From Chaetorhynchus papuensis (lineage: Eukaryota > Chordata > Aves > Passeriformes > Rhipiduridae), in the NCBI GenBank assembly GCA_013396525.1, contig VWYX01000715.1, forward strand, positions 377,429 to 441,428: a stretch of 64,000 nucleotides of DNA, read 5' to 3'. The notes under the pieces are model-generated. The model made no database searches. It saw only the letters and a program-made list of their open reading frames with translations, and was not told the DNA's origin. The translations under genes and the position numbers were made by a program. Positions 21,987-33,997 of this stretch are shown piece by piece (position 1 is the stretch's first letter; each line of letters opens with the position of its first letter).

Positions 21987-24900
21987 ACCTCACAGAACTG
22001 GCCTTGGCCCATCGATCCAGCCTGTCCAGATCTCTCTGTAGGGAGCCTTCCTGCCCTCCAGCAGATCAACACTCGCACACAACGTGGTGCAGTTTGCAAA
22101 TGGACAGAGTCTGCACTTGATCCCACCTCCAGGTTGACAACAAAGACATGAAACAGAGCTGACCAGTTTTTCACCCAGCAAAGAGTGCACCAATCCAAGC
22201 CATAAGCAGCCAGTTTATCTATGGTAATGCTGTGTTAAAGTCCAGGTAGAAAACATACACGGCCTTTCCCTCATTCACTAAGTGGGTCACCTTGTGCTAG
22301 AAAGAGATCAGGTTGGTTAACCCAGACGTGTCTTTCATGAGCCCATGCTGGTTGGGCCTGATAATAGAAACTAGGGCATTTTCTCAAACTTTGGCACAAA
22401 GGTTTTATCCAATGGATAGAAGAGATTGAATTATACTTTCCACAGTTAATTTAAGCAGATGAATTTTTTTGAGGGGAAATGTTTGTTAATCCACTAGTTA
22501 GAATGCTTTCAGTTTTACTTTTTTATCTTTAATATTTTTTCTTCCATTACACTGGGAAACAATAAATCAATCTTTGTTTTGTGTCCTGTATATAGACCTG
22601 TACCACTATGTGTAAAGAGAAATAAACACTTGTTCTCATTTTCCTGGGGACAATTACAGTCTGTTCTATGAAGCACAGGGCATATTTTGCACATGCTTGG
22701 TATAGACCATAGTGTCAGCAAAGGTCTGGGTTTCTGTATATTCATAGGAGGAAATGCAGAGTAACGTATTCTTAAGAAAATAAAATTTTGGCTGTACTTG
22801 AGCATGATGGATAGTGAACTTTTTATGAAAGATCGGTTGTGAGTGAGCAAGACAAAGGCTTCCGTTCTCATAAATGTTGCTACTTTGATGAGAAAAATTG
22901 TATTTGCAGTTTATGATAAAGCAGCTGAGAGCCCACAAAAACAACACAGTTCAGAAATGAAATATATAAAACATGATAACCTTAAGTTATATTTGTACAT
23001 GAGATGAGAAAAGATCCCTATTGTAACTTATTTCTTATATAAAAATATGCGTCTCTCTCAGGAAAGCTGATTGTTTTGGAATACTGAAGAGATGAAGAAA
23101 CAAAAATCCTTTGAACATTTCTTAAAGCATCTGTAATCTGTTTTCTGCTCATTTGCTTCCTTGCACTTACTGCCTGCATACGTTTTTTAGGATTTTTTTC
23201 TCTGGTATTTTGGAATTCTCAAGACTTGAATGCTTGGAAAACCTAAGAAAACAAAACACCCATGGCTACTGACATAAAGGGCTTAATTTTCACTTAGACT
23301 TGTATGTAAATGAATAAGTGAGAATTAAAGTCAAGCCTTCTGAAGTCCTTCAATTTTCAAATTTGTAGGATCATAAATAAGACAGTAACCTAGTTCATTA
23401 TTTGGTTTTGAAGGGGGCTTGTCTCCCTTCTGAACACTTTTTGTTTTTTTAAACATAACCTCTGGCAATTTATCAAAAAGTGTTAAGTGATAGACCTCTA
23501 ATCTCCATTGACTGGGTCAGACTGAATGTCTGGCCAAAACAGTAAATAAGAAGATGCCACTCACAGCAAATATAGTGCTGCCTTGAAGAAGTGGTTCAGC
23601 AAATTGAATGGACATCACTGAAGAAGAAATGCAACAAATTTCCAAAGCAGAGAGGAAAGCAGAAAGTTTTACAGCTTTTCATAGGGTAGGGGGAGGATGA
23701 TAGAATTTTTTTCATGAGGTTCTTCCAGAGACACAAAGTTTAGGTATCTAAACCTGAAAGAAAAAGAAGTTAATTGGGAAATTAACTGAGAATTGGGAAT
23801 GTCTGAAAAATGGTCTGCTAAGGGAAAACTTCAACAATTTACTGATTTAATACTTTAGATCAACTCAATACTTTATCCTGATTCCATTTTAAGATGGTGC
23901 TGGGAAGACTTATGGTTTTGGTTGGATGTACTTTCATATTCTTTGTGAGCTGTTAATAAGTTCAGAAAAAAGAAGGGAGATTTGATTATAATACTTTTCA
24001 CATTTTAAGGTTTTGAGAAGCTGATAAATGATATGTGCTGATAGGATCATGCTCTAGGATGAAGCAATGAGCTCCTAGAAGTGTCATTTCACACTTCCTT
24101 TAATGAATTGATGAGATGTTATATAGGTCCAAATGTTATATAAGTCCAGGAAGATGAAAAATTTACTAATGAATTATCATATGCTCTCACACAGAAGTAA
24201 CCTCCTCAACTCTGTATCTATTATGACTTCCTAAACCAGGAACAAACTAAGGGAAGACAGAAATTACTGTTCTCTGCCAGTTACCTCAAATAATATATAA
24301 AAGCCTTGAGTTTTAACAGGTATAGCTGAAGGCTAGAGATTTCAAAAGTCTGAATTTCCAGCCTCTTAACAAACATCACTAGTTAGAGGAGAATTTCTCT
24401 CTCCTGGTGGAAAAAGGCTGTAAAATGGACTTGATAGTTATATTTTCTGTTTGATCTGCTGGCTATCCAGCAATGCATAGAGAGCAGCTTGGAGTCTGGT
24501 GGAGCATATGCTGACTCTCGCTGACAATACTGAGTACACCACAGGGAGCTGGGTGGAATTTCAGGGTGAAATTATCATATTGGTGTAAACTAGAGAATGT
24601 TAGGGGAAAGAGAGAAGGAGAAAGGAACCAAGCTTGGTTTATTTTGCAGGAAGGTCTAGAAAACAAATTTTAAGAAACAAGTTGTTATGTCTATTGCTCA
24701 TCCAACAACTCATTGATTTTAACTTTGTGTAACCTCATGGAATTTATTTTCCAGAAGTATCAGGTCAAGTGGGCTTAAGTACAGAAAGTGTCTGTGTCAA
24801 GCTCCACATTCTGGGTGTTTCTATCATGTTGCAGTGATTTATAAAACCCTGAAACTTTCCTAATGCTGCCTAATGTCATGGCTATCATGACCTGAGAATC

Positions 24901-26948
24901 AAGGATTACACATGGGAAGGCAGATGCTCATCTAAGTTGGAGTAAAGTGTGAATTCTGTAGAGTTATTCTGCATTTATAGTGGCTTAATCAAGATAAGAC
25001 TGGTCTGGTACAGCCTAGAAGTAATCACATGCCCGTTTTGGTGTTCTAATAGATGTGTCCAACTGGGGCAGGGTTGGGAGGAAAAGAATTTTTATCTTGT
25101 TGCCACACCCCAGTTCAGTTTCTACCATGGTGATAAGTCCCTGAAATGTGGTTAATAACCAGTGAGTTCTAGTCAGACACTTAAAATGTTTTATGTCTTC
25201 TTGGTATCTTGAGATTGGAAAACAGCAAAGTCTCCTTGTCCCAAAGCAGTAAGCTTTGACTTCAGAGTGCACTGCACTTTGCATTTTAATCTCTTATGAC
25301 ATTGTCAGCATTATGGCTGTCATTTGGAAAGGAAAAGGTACCCATGATGACCAGGCATCTTGGAACACTCAGAAGGTGAAATAAGTTCTTAAAACGGGTG
25401 TTAGGACAACTCTTTCTTTTCATGATCTGTTTCTCTCTCACCTTCACTTCCCTTTCTGCCTCCCCAATTTTTTTTTGAAAAACAGTCTTTTGATTTAATT
25501 TTGCAGGAAGCTTTGATGAAAACCACACAATACCATTACAGATATTCTATCTACTACAGGACTAAATGAAATTGACCACATTTAACACAGCAGCTCAGGA
25601 AAACTATCATATCTACCCACCCAGCCAATGAAAAGAAAGTGATCAATAATGACTATTCCATAGGAACTTCAGCAAGTGAGAGGAAAAAGCTGTGTGAGTA
25701 ATGCAGTGTGGGAGTAGTGCAGTATGGGGGTAATACATAAATCAGTGGAGGAAAACAATAAAAATGTGCAAGGAATAGTTTGCTTACCAATAACTTCTGA
25801 CAGAAATACAGTTATAATAACTAGGATCATGAAAGCAGTTCTGTATATGCCTGCATTAGCTTTCTTTCTTTTGTGCTAGAATATGAACTAAATGAAGTAC
25901 AAGGGAATAAAATGATCATAAAATTAGCTTTTATTTTTAGTATCACTTGTGTTATGCATGTGTTTTACTCATGCAAATGCACTTTCCACTGATTCAGGTT
26001 ATCTGATGAAGTCCAATTATTCTGAATATTTCTTTTCTTCTTTTTCTGCATCTCTAGCTCAATCTTACACATTTTAGCTTTATCAGAAGCACAACAATAG
26101 GGCTTAAGTACCCTTTCATTTTTGTACATTTTGATTAATTCTCTTTTTGCATTTTGTCCTTCCAGAATGTTATGCACACTGATAACAGTCTGTCACTCTG
26201 GAGGGGTATTTTGCAGATATTCAAGCTTAAAATTTTGTGCATTAAAATTAAAAGATTTTCCATCTTCCAAATTTTCTCCTAGTATGCAAAGGAGTTTGAA
26301 GTATTGAATAAATCTAGTAAATGGATTTAGGTGTCATAGAGTTGTCATCTTTGAATCACCTACATCATTGTAGAAAGGTTAAAAGGCCCAGTTATTTCCA
26401 CAGCTCTGTGGTATCTTTCCAAATGAGATTACAAAATTACAAAGTAAGAATTTCTGCTAGTAGCGAGGGGGGATATGTTAAATTAAGATACGTTTAATGT
26501 CCCCAAAATAAACTGAAAACACTTCAAGGCAAAGATCCTGTCTCCCTTTCTAGTTTTGAAGTGTTTTGGTAAATGAAAGCTATAAATAAGTCCAGGCCTA
26601 CATTGAAGTGTTTTGCTGTATTGTGGATAAACATCCGTGTATGGTTTTGGCATCAAAAGCTAGTTTCACAAAAAGGTGATGATACTGCCTTGTCCAGGAA
26701 TCAGGACATTTCTGCCTCACATCTGCCTGCCCCTATGCCTGTGTATAATTGTTGAAACTGGGGTGATGTTCATCCGTTCAATAGAGACTGTTGTGTACTG
26801 TAACACTCTTGAGTAGACTCTTTAAGAGGATAAGAAAATTACGCTGGCCTGACTGCCTTATTTTACTAAGAGGTTTAGGCAATTGCATCACCCGGCAAAA
26901 AAATAAAGGAGGAAAACAGCAAAAGGGAATAGGCTCCATCTAGTAACA

Positions 26949-26984
26949 TTAGCCAATGGGTGGTCGTTAGCCAATGGGTGGTCA
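26949..26984. repeat. Tandem 18-bp duplication containing CCAAT boxes
   Basis: Two copies of ttagccaatgggtggtc follow one another exactly, each with a perfect CCAAT pentamer. Duplicated CCAAT units are common in retroviral U3 enhancers and in some promoters, but no TATA box, LTR terminus or exon was found nearby. It may be chance slippage or a remnant of an unrecognised LTR. Confidence 0.75.
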
Positions 26985-28103
26985 TTAGTTAATACTGCAC
27001 ATGGTCATATGTCCAGGTGGCAACTCCTTCTTCCTACTGTCACTTTTCTCCTTACAGTCAAGGGTTTGGATGTCTGATCTGCTGAAAGTCATAATGTGAG
27101 ATTGTGTATCTAAAATACACAGTACATTTGTTTTATATATTTACTGCTACTAGGATCTTCTTCATCTTATTGCATGTACCCAAATCTATGAGCTGTGGTA
27201 TCACTTTAATACAGAGGTTATGCTTATACTGGTCAAAAAAAAAAAGAAAAAAATCATCAAAGGAACTTGATAGGTACTGTAATCTGATCATAATATTAAA
27301 TTGTTTAAAATGTGACTGGTGCTGCCTTGGTCCAGGCCAACAAGAACTTCCTTAAGCATTTCCTGAGTAAATGATGGGAGTTATCATGGAGAGGGAACAG
27401 TTTCCAGAGGACAGTTCATGCAGTCTTCATGCAGTTGATTCCCTTTGGAGAATGGAGCTGTAGCTCAAGCATGCAGACCTTTCCATGCTATTCAACCTCA
27501 GTGCAAGCAACAGCCTGGGCGTGTTTCACACATCTACCTACACCCATTCCTTTTCTAACCCTAAGCATACTGAAAAATTTCCAGGAAAAAAGAAGAGCTC
27601 CAACACATGGAATTGCATGGCCCGCTTCAAAGTGCTGGTGTTCTGATGCCTAGGCAGATGGAAACTGGTAATGTGGATTTGAATACAGATGTGGAAACAC
27701 AGAGTTTTGTCCTTTATTTTCCAGTGAGTTAACTGATCTCTTGGGAGAAATAAAGGGTGGTATGTTACATTTTCAAGTGCTGACTTCCTGAATGTTTCAA
27801 GTAAGAGGTAATATATTCTTGTAACTTCAGAAGTTAATTTTTTCAAGACGAAAAATATTATTCAGTAGTACATGTCCTCTTAATTTTATTCAGCTATGAG
27901 ACCTTGTGAGGACCAAAGTTGCAGCCTTTTTCTGGTACTGCAAAGGAAATGTCTGATGCAACTTCCTAATCATCATATTGTTGGGAGTAAATTCCACTTT
28001 GAAATGTTCACTGGGCACTGTGCTGCTTAGATTCATTACTTGAATATAATAAGTTCCAGAAGCTGGCAGGTTATTTTAAAGAGGGGACAAAAGCTGATAC
28101 CTC

Positions 28104-28108
<5 letters not shown>

Positions 28109-28134
<26 letters not shown>

Positions 28135-28136
28135 AA
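28109..28136. repeat. Poly-A tract, 28 bases
   Basis: An uninterrupted A-run is followed by ggaaagg. Avian CR1 elements do not have poly-A tails, so this is not a CR1 end. I found no AATAAA just upstream and no recognisable retrocopy, so it is listed as a simple repeat. Confidence 0.9.
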
Positions 28137-29381
28137 GGAAAGGAAACTGTAGCAGTTTTACACCAGTTTTTTCAGATCTTAATTCCCACATATGTATCTA
28201 GCTAAGCATAATTATATAAAAATTAACAAGAAAAAACTGATGAGGTGGAAGTTCATTTGATTGTTTTATTCATGTTACTCCTGATTCTTCACCTCACTGC
28301 ACAAGTTTTGCTTTGCTTTGACTCTTTTGACAGGAGTTCAGTCACACTGGCGTGGAACCAGTTTAATGAGGTAGATGAATATGCCAACAAGATTCTTAAA
28401 AAAATTATCTCTTAAAAGTAAGTTAAGCACTTTAATTAAGGGATGCTAGGATTTATGTTACTCAGGAAACATCACCTAATACCTTTGATAGTGTTTCATG
28501 GCAGCCTGTCATTTCCTGAACCCCATGATAATGTCAGTGGAATAATTTAGTGACAACTCAGAACAGAGATTGGTACATGTTTTTCCTACGTCTTTTCAGG
28601 CAATCCCACTGTATTTACTAATATTTATTGAAATGCTGTACAATATATACAGATAGTTATTTTGCTTCCTGGAATTTCAAACTGTAGTAGACCTGACATG
28701 TCAGTTATGGATGCCCTTTCTGTTGTAGAACAACATTTCAGAAATAAGGGCATGCCTAAACCAGTAATTTCTTCTGTGGTCCTGGTTGTGCAGCACATCT
28801 TAGACCTGTTGCCACTCAGAAATATGATAACATAGGTTTCTACCTTTACAAGGTACTCGCTCTCCCAGTTATATCAGTCATAGTTGTGAATGCCTACCAC
28901 TATACATATGAAGCTTTGGAGCTGTGCAAGATGCCACAAATGAGAGTTAAATCATTGCCAAAAAGTAGTGGCAAAAGACTTGCCATTTAACGTCATAAGA
29001 ATATCACAGTAAACTTGTAGCCAAGGCAGGAATTAAAATGGAGTTTTTGTTGATAGTTTTCTGGAGGGATTTTTTGTTTGTTTTCTTTGAGATTGGGTTT
29101 TGGTGTTCTGTTTTTTGGTGACATTCACTATTTCAATGAGATTTAAGCTTTTGCTTTTGCAGTTTTACTTTATTATCTATGTAAATCTCAATATCTACAG
29201 AAAATGAAGTATTCTTTCCACTATTACCACACATGATGGTTTTTTACTCCTTTACCTGAAGCCAATTCTTCAGCATGCTGAATAAATCCTGAGTGCTTTG
29301 GCTTAAAGCCAGCATAAACATAATGTGTTATATAATTATAATGTTCATGTGGAAGGGATTTATATCAAATGTTGGCATTTT

Positions 29382-29386
29382 CCTAC
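29382..29386. repeat. 5-bp target site duplication, left copy (cctac)
   Basis: cctac directly precedes the LTR and recurs at 31225-31229 directly after its final ggaca. The exact match defines the outer limits of the composite element. Confidence 0.9.
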
Positions 29387-29656
29387 TGTTGTGGTTTAAC
29401 CCGAGTTGGCATCTTAGCTCCACGCAGCCTCTCGCTCACTCCCCCAGTGGGATATTGGAGAGAATTAGAAGGGCAAAAACTAGAAAACTCAAGGGTTGAG
29501 ATAAAGAGAGTTTGATAGGGAAAGCAAAAGCCGCACACTCCAGCAAAGTAAAGCAAGGAATTAATGCACAGCTTCACATGTGCAGGCAGGTGTTCAGCCA
29601 TCCCCAGGAGAGCAGGGCACCGTCATGCTTAACAATGACTTGGGAAGACAAATGCC

Positions 29657-30917
29657 CAGAGAAGCTGACTTTAGTCACAGAGTGGATTGTGGTGGTGCAT
29701 CCCGCTCCTCCCCAGCCACACTGTGACCTGAGAAATGCTTGTTAGGCCTTGGCCTTGACAAACTGCACCTGGACTAAGCCCCTCTTGAGCTTATGAGAAA
29801 CACAGTCTGCTCCCAGGAACTCGTGTTGTCTAATGACCATCTGTTTTTTAATGAACAGCCTTGGAAACTTATTTTTCTCACCTGAATAACAACCCAAGTG
29901 GAATAATAGTTTTTTTGTTAAAACTTCAAAGAAAGTTACTCACTCAAATTGCAGACAGGATGGAAAATTGCTATGACTAAAGCCCACTCTCTTGTGATCC
30001 TATAAACTGTGGTGCAAAGTGAGACCCATCTGAGCTCTCAGATCGCAGAAGATAAGGAGCTAATGTGCATGTCTCAAACACCAATAACCAGATGGCTGTG
30101 GAGCCAAAAAAGCACTTCTGGTAATAACAGACAAGAATCACTGGTAGTAACCAAGGATTATTGGTATTACAGTGCTGTGAGAAAGAACAATATTTGGCTG
30201 AAGATGGGGGTAGAGGTGGAGACAGGGCACCAATTTTCTGTGAGATAGAACCACAACACAGTACAGTGAAAGTGCAGGAATGAGTGATAGGAAGTGGACA
30301 TGGACAAGAGGTTAGGATTAAGACCAAAGTTCTCCGATCCATTTCCAGAAACACCTGAAAGAATGGACTTCATATGATAACTAATTTACATGGAAAGCAT
30401 GAAACCTGTCTTTTGGGTGAAGAAATCTCTCCAAAAAATGTACACTGCCAAACTCAGGCAGCACCCACAGGACTCTGGACATCTCATTGACCAGATTGAC
30501 ACAGCTGGATCAACGTTTATTGGTTGGATTGTCTCTGAAAGCAGGATTGACATCTCACCAGCTGGGTTGATGCTGCAACGAGAAGTGGTGATCTCTTTTT
30601 CTCTCTGTTATCTCTCTTTTTTCCTCTCTTTCTTTCTTTATTGCTCCCTTTTTCTCTCTATTTTCCTCTTTCTTTTCTTTTTTCTTTCTCTTCCTCTTTA
30701 GTTTCTCACTTCCCTTTGACCCTACTCCATTATCCAAAATCCACTGCTGTGTGCTTACATAGTAGATCAGGGGCTAATATACCAGTTTCCATGCCAATTG
30801 TGTAATTTACTAATAACATTTTCTGATTGCAGATCCTCTGACTTTTGCCAGTCCTTTCGACCAACAAGCATTCACAAATCTTAGGTGCTTCCTTCCCCTT
30901 AAGGGTAGGTCATCACA
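29657..30917. mobile_element. Insertion inside the LTR, probably another LTR-type element
   Basis: The sequence between the two LTR halves is not LTR of that family. Its last 400 bp look like the end of a retroviral LTR read on plus: a long pyrimidine tract, gtgtgcttacatagtagatc, a degenerate AATAAC near 30812 and an end in gtcatcaca. A start near tgtgacctgagaaatgcttg (29722) is possible. I cannot pair its ends or find its target duplication (left flank aatgcc, right flank acccc), so both the borders and the class are uncertain. Short frames inside resemble no protein I know. Confidence 0.5.
30592..30701 (+). repeat. Pyrimidine-rich tract (CT)n/(CTTT)n
   Basis: About 110 bases are almost purely C and T, made of ctct, tttc and cttt units, and end in ctctttag. 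It gives the low-complexity frames on both strands. It lies within the inserted element and may be its native U3 or R tract expanded by slippage. Confidence 0.9.
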
Positions 30918-31229
30918 ACCCCATCACTCTGAGCATCCCTTCTTCCTCCCTTCTTGCCCTAGCTCTACATGCTGGGCATGACACCTTTGGTCAGTTGGGG
31001 TCAGTTGTCCCATCTGTGTCCCCTCCCAACTCTGTGTGCACCCCCAGCCTCCTTGTTGGTGAGGTGGGATGAGGAGCAGAAAGTTCCTTGACTTAGTACA
31101 AATGCTGCTCAGCAACAACTGAAACATCAATGTTATCAACATTATTCTCCTCCTAAATCAAAACCACAGCATTATACCAGCTGCCAGGGAGAAAATTAAC
31201 TCTATTCCAGCTCAAACCAGGACACCTAC

Positions 31230-33511
31230 TCTCAGCCATATAATCTATATAAATTTTTGTAATTAAAGATATCAAGCATTATTTTTGTTTGTTATATTGA
31301 ACTGAAAGAGGTAGACACAAACCATTTTGTACAGATTTGCTGTAATTCTGCATACCTTTTAAAATTTTTTTTCTAGTGAATGCTTCTTCCCTTTTGCTAC
31401 GTTGGGACCTTGAGTCTCAGATACATAATCTCGCCAACGGTCTATGTAAAAACTCTCTCATACTCTGTCTCTGGTGACTGTTAAACTTTTATCTGTTTAT
31501 GCAAATATATTTATAATTTCTTGTTATCTTTACTCTGTAAAAAACCCCAAGCCAAGAATATGAAATGAAGTTTTTGTTAAAAAAATTCTGTACAAATGTA
31601 TTATGTTAGTCATAAATCTATGTTACTCTCTACCCTGTATCCTACTTTTTTGTTGTAATTTTGTTGTATTTATTACCTGCCTACAATAAAGGCACAAATT
31701 TCAGCTGCCAGATCTTTTATTTTCTCTGCCATAACAATCCAACTAAAAAAATTCTTATTTGATGGGAGTACAGGTGCTATGAACACTCCATAACTCACAG
31801 CTCCCACTAATAAAGAAAAGAAACATATTTTAAAGAATAAAAAGAGGTTAGTTACTATTCAAAGTACTTGAATAATCTGTGAACACTCTGCATAAATTTC
31901 TCATCTTTAAAATGTATTTTTAATCATAAATATTCAACAAATTGCTTTGAGTAAGCAGTTGACTTGGCTCTTCTCAATGCAGTTGCTTTTGCTTACCAAA
32001 GTCAACTCTGTGTGCTTTGCTATGTGAAACATACACATGTATTTTCTTTTTCTTTTTTAGATGAAGAGTCTTTATAGGAATTGTGTGCTACATATCTGTC
32101 ATGGTCCATGTGTTAGGAAAATTATTTACATGCTGTGCACACAAACCACATCCTATCATAATGACATAAAAATTCTCCCTGGAGTCTGAATACTAAACAA
32201 ATAAGTTTTGTTGACAATAGAATTTTTTAGGGATTTAAATTTTGGGCGTGCTTAATAAATCTATTAATACAGTCTTTATTTATTTTAATAGCATAATCTC
32301 AAGAAACAAATTTTTATAGGATTAATTTCCTTAAAACAGTTAAACAATGGAATTTATATCAACTTGGGACAATACACAGTGCTAAAATCTACTTGGCAAT
32401 CTGTAGGTTTAGAATTCATTTAGAAAGCTGGTAATAAGTTCGGTTTCAAATCACCACAGATTTTCAAGACATTTTGAGCAAAACATGCATTAAAATTGTT
32501 CTCTGATTTACTTGCTTTCCGGAAGTCAGAAAAAACTGATGATACAAAGCATAATACAGGAAGAATTTGGACTCAAATAGTTTTATGCTTGAGTTCCTCA
32601 TCTATAAAGCATAGCTTTATACAGAACATATTACTATGAGACTATTGTGATGGAAAGATCTTCTGAGTATAAGGTAGTATAATGGCCCACTCAGAGTTCA
32701 ACTCTCTGAAGTTGGCAAGTGGGGAGTTTTGTGTTTTCGTGTACAAACAGCAAAACCATTTGTTTTTATATTTAAACAATAGCAAAACACCTTTCAATAT
32801 GCAAATTTCTCTTCAAAGTCCCAGAGAAAAAAACATGCAAGCCCTAAGAACTTATTGTGTATCCTTGTGTGACGCATATGTCTAGTTAATTAACCTCAAT
32901 TCAGTATTAGGAAATAAATAATGAATGTACAATGTTGCCTCTGAATCCAAGTAGAGTACAATTGCAGTTAATCATTCTTCAATTAAAAAAAATCTCTTGT
33001 TTTTTCCTGCTTTGTTTTATGGCCTCAGAAATGGCTATCCTCCTTTCTCTTTTGCTTAATTGTTCTCATTCTTGTTGAAGTGGTGGTTCTGAAGAATGAG
33101 GGTATTAAATACAGAGTTTTGCTGTTCTCTTGTACAGTTTGGTGGGATTTTTAAACCAGCATTACAACAGTTCCTATCATATATTGCCCCTGACAATGAG
33201 GTTTGGAATTTCCAAAGACATACTGTTACAGAATGCTAAAGGGTCTAGAAACAGAAATAGTTACGTAAGTTAATTTTCCTAAAAGCTGTTCATGATCTTT
33301 TTCAACTTTTTTATGCTTAAGATAAATAGAGCTTTTCCTAAGCCAGTAGCATAAATCTACATGCTTGTATTTCTCTCTGCTAGTATTCAAAGAAAGAGAA
33401 CATTTTCCAATTTTCTAACAGAATAAGGATTAAATTCTAGAACTAGCTGGTACAAAGAGATTATAATCTATTATTATTATCTATATATTATTATCTATTC
33501 AGTGTAGACGC
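31230..33511. other. AT-rich DNA without a recognisable gene
   Basis: No exon, RNA gene or transposon end was recognised. An ATT/TAT-rich stretch at about 33464-33496 directly precedes the next CR1. Confidence 0.65.
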
Positions 33512-33997
33512 AGCCTCACTGTGAATACTGTGAGCAGTTCTGGGACCTGCATTTTAGGAAAGAAGTGAAAATCCTTGAATGTATCCTGGGAAGGACAACA
33601 GAATTGGTGAAACGTCAGGAGGGAACATCCTAGGAAGGGTGGCTAAGGACTCTGGGTTTGTCTACTTTGGACAGAAGGAAGATGAGGGGTGATGTCATTG
33701 CTCTCTACAGCTTCCCAAGGAGAAAAAATTGTGGAGGGAGATACCAATCACTTCTCCCTGGTATTCAGCAATAGGACGTGGTAATATTCAAATGGATGTT
33801 AGGAAGTATTTCCTTTCTGAGAGGGTGGGTCAAGCACTGGAACAGGCTTAAGAGAGAGCAGGCCAATGCCTCAAGCCTGTCAGTGTTTGAGAGGCATTTG
33901 GACAAGGCCCTTAAAACATTTTCCACCTGAAGTGGTCAGGCAGTTGAACTGGATGATCACTTTATGTTCCTTCCAAATTAAATGCTCTATTCTATTC
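33512..33997 (+). mobile_element. CR1 LINE 3' fragment
   Basis: The sequence follows the CR1 3' end: gtgagcagttctgggacctg, ggaagatgaggggtgatgtc, ttgctctctacagcttccca, caagcactggaacaggctta, tcagtgtttgagaggcattt and gaactggatgatcac, ending in the terminal ctattctatt. It covers the last part of ORF2 and the 3' UTR. It is 5'-truncated like nearly all CR1 copies, and indels break the frame. No target duplication is expected for CR1. Confidence 0.9.

Larger units (their letters stand above)
20500..22366 (-). mobile_element. CR1 LINE fragment interrupted by two LTRs and a gap
   Basis: Three pieces of one minus-strand CR1 are in order: 20500-20649, 21313-21355 and 21987-22366. The first matches the CR1 block gctggccacactgttgctga...gctttccagccactc; the second reads acccaagtgcaggcc; the third reads ggcccatcgatccagcctg, gggagccttcctgccctcca, and cccatgctggttgggcctga. 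The three pieces join collinearly once the LTRs are removed. On the minus strand the third piece encodes the reverse-transcriptase end of ORF2, including a decayed stretch leading into VDLLEGRKA. Stops and frameshifts are present, so it is dead. The true CR1 3' terminus with its ATTCTATG-type repeat is missing at about 20500, which is unusual because CR1 copies are normally truncated at the 5' side. Confidence 0.88.
22367..29386. other. AT-rich DNA without a recognisable gene
   Basis: No coding frame with family resemblance and no transposon ends were found over 7 kb. A duplicated CCAAT-containing sequence and a 28-base poly-A tract are listed separately. Confidence 0.65.
29387..31224 (-). 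mobile_element. Solo LTR of the ERVL-type family, split by a 1.26-kb insertion
   Basis: The first part (29387-29656) starts tgttgtggtttaaccc and continues with ctcgctcactccccc, gggttgagataaagagag and aggtgttcagccatccccag. The second part (30918-31224) has ctacatgctgggcatgac, tttggtcagttggggtcag, cccctcccaactctgtg and ends ctattccagctcaaaccagg plus aca. Together they give a normal LTR of about 580 bp with TG...CA ends and a perfect cctac duplication outside. It is the same family as 18023-18542 and is read with its sense strand on minus. No gag-pol sequence is attached, so it was a solo LTR before or after being split. Confidence 0.9.

Noticed and set aside
30390..30737. Frames rich in Ser/Phe/Leu on plus and Lys/Glu on minus
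   Set aside because: They are produced by the pyrimidine tract.
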